Of a DNA stretch of 13,760 bases, positions 12,788 to 13,760 are shown piece by piece. Source of the DNA: an uncultured Collinsella sp. (GTDB lineage: Bacteria; Actinomycetota; Coriobacteriia; Coriobacteriales; Coriobacteriaceae); contig CABSDO010000055.1 of assembly GCA_902476475.1 (NCBI GenBank), positions 1 through 13,760 on the forward strand, in the 5' to 3' direction. The first letter of the stretch is position 1; each line of letters opens with the position of its first letter. A model generated the notes under the pieces. The model did not search any database. It had not been told where the DNA came from and saw only the letters and a program-made list of their open reading frames with translations. The translations under genes were made by a program, and so were the position numbers.

Positions 12788-13760
12788 TACAGCTCGCCTC
12801 CCTTCCCGGCAAAATCGGGCGCGACGGAAAGCGCGGGCGCACCCGTGGCGGCATCGGCAAAGCCGCGCTCCAGGGCGCGGGCAAACGTGAGCAGCTGACG
12901 GTCCTTAAAGGCCGGACCAACCAGCTGGGCAGAAACGGGCAGCTGAGTGTCCTCGCCCAGGCCCAGCGGCACCGAGATACCACCGTTGCCGCAAATGTTG
13001 AGCGAGATGGTGTACAGGTCGGACAGGTACATCTGCGTGGGGTCGCTGATCTCGCCAAACTTAAAGGCCGTACGCGGCGAGGCGGGCATCAGGATGGTGT
13101 CCACCTTGGCATACGCGGCATCGTAGTCCTGTGTGATGAGCGTGCGGGCCTTCTGGGCGGCGTAGTAGTACTTGTCGTACACGCCCGAGCTCAGCAGGTA
13201 AGCGCCGAGCATCTGACGGCGCTTGGCCTCGGCACCAAAGCCGTGGGCGCGCGAGAGCGAGCTCTGGTCGGACAGATTGGCGCAGCCCTCCTCCTGGTAG
13301 CCGTAGCGAATGCCGTCGAAGCGGGCAAGGTTGGAGAACGCCTCGGCAGGGCCGATGACGTAGTAGGCGGCGATGGCGGCGTCCAGGTGCGGCAGGTCGA
13401 CCTCGACCAGCTCGGCGCCCTGGTTCTGCAGCTCCTGGGCGGCGCGCTGAACAGCGGCCTTGACCTCGGGCGTCAGGCCCTCGGCCTCCATAAACGCAGG
13501 GATAATGCCCACGCGCTTGCCCTCGATGCTGTCGTTGAGATGCTCGGTAAAGTCGACGGCGCAATCCTGGCTGGTGCAGTCGTACGGATCGTGGCCCGCG
13601 CCGGTAAGCGCGTTCATGGCCAGCGCGACATCCTCGACCGTGCGGCCAAAGGGGCCCACCTGGTCGAGCGACGAGCCAAAGGCAACCACGCCGTAACGGC
13701 TCACGGCGCCATACGTGGGCTTAAAGCCCACCACGCCGCACAGCGACGCCGGCTGGCGAA
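12787..13760 (-). CDS. gatA: Asp/Glu-tRNA amidotransferase subunit A (C-terminal part, runs off the window)
   Basis: GatA is the amidase that frees ammonia from glutamine for GatB. About 323 C-terminal residues are present. The first codons read RQPASLCGVVGFKPTYG, the end of the amidase signature; the catalytic Ser should be just upstream, outside the window. Then come the family segments SRYGVVAFGSSLDQVGPF, the AEAFSNLARFDGIRYG helix, the SRAHGFGAEAKRRQMLGAYLLSSG region, and ISVPLGLGEDTQLPVSAQLVG near the end. The frame is open to the window edge; the GTG at 13734 is not a start. gatC is expected upstream. The stop overlaps the gatB start (TAATG). No defects are seen. Confidence 0.96.
   Translation of the reverse strand, partial: RQPASLCGVVGFKPTYGAVSRYGVVAFGSSLDQVGPFGRTVEDVALAMNALTGAGHDPYDCTSQDCAVDFTEHLNDSIEGKRVGIIPAFMEAEGLTPEVKAAVQRAAQELQNQGAELVEVDLPHLDAAIAAYYVIGPAEAFSNLARFDGIRYGYQEEGCANLSDQSSLSRAHGFGAEAKRRQMLGAYLLSSGVYDKYYYAAQKARTLITQDYDAAYAKVDTILMPASPRTAFKFGEISDPTQMYLSDLYTISLNICGNGGISVPLGLGEDTQLPVSAQLVGPAFKDRQLLTFARALERGFADAATGAPALSVAPDFAGKGGEL

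Noticed and set aside
1..13760. CRISPR array, prophage or multi-gene defence island
   Set aside because: No regular spaced repeats, cas, phage or restriction genes were seen; the only candidates are the toxin-antitoxin pair and the lone DUF4143 ATPase.

Overview
The window looks like a piece of chromosome from a Coriobacteriia actinobacterium, most likely Collinsella or a close relative. This rests on high-GC coding sequence, the tmRNA tag ending in ALAA, a gatCAB-type amidotransferase operon and the general look of the proteins. It is inference; no database search was possible.

Layout from left to right. 1-364 (minus) is ssrA, the tmRNA, complete except for the discriminator base and CCA just outside the window. 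602-1036 (plus) is a small protein of unknown function. 1094-1959 (minus) is a toxin-antitoxin pair: a RelB/DinJ-like antitoxin followed by a PIN-domain toxin with a GTGA overlap, behind a strong promoter and a clear operator-like set of repeats. 2033-2078 is the terminator of the next operon. 2103-4442 (minus) is a two-gene metal-transport unit: a small membrane-anchored protein and a P1B-type ATPase with an unusual transmembrane metal motif, behind a 20-bp palindrome. 4638-8219 (minus) is a pair of half-size ABC transporter genes with abutting stop and start codons. A divergent AraC-type regulator follows at 8340-9338 (plus). The set resembles the YbtPQ/YbtA or IrtAB metallophore modules. 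9403-10767 (minus) is a AAA ATPase with a DUF4143 (PD-(D/E)XK-like) C-terminal domain. 10768-11110 has no gene but holds two CRP/FNR-like boxes, a terminator hairpin and a perfect 38-bp inverted repeat. 11111-13760 (minus) is gatB and the 3' part of gatA, which runs off the window.

How the genes work together. The two transport blocks, P1B ATPase plus small partner and ABC pair plus AraC, both suggest metal handling. They lie side by side on the same strand, but each has its own control region. GatA and GatB form the amidotransferase that converts mischarged Glu-tRNA(Gln) and/or Asp-tRNA(Asn). The tmRNA rescues stalled ribosomes.

The points most worth a second look are the perfect 38-bp inverted repeat element 3 nt downstream of gatB, the tandem CRP/FNR-like boxes before the DUF4143 ATPase, the palindrome before the metal ATPase, the triple operator of the toxin-antitoxin pair, and an extra segment of about 65 residues inside GatB. 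I did not find a clearly new multi-gene defence system, CRISPR array, prophage or insertion sequence.
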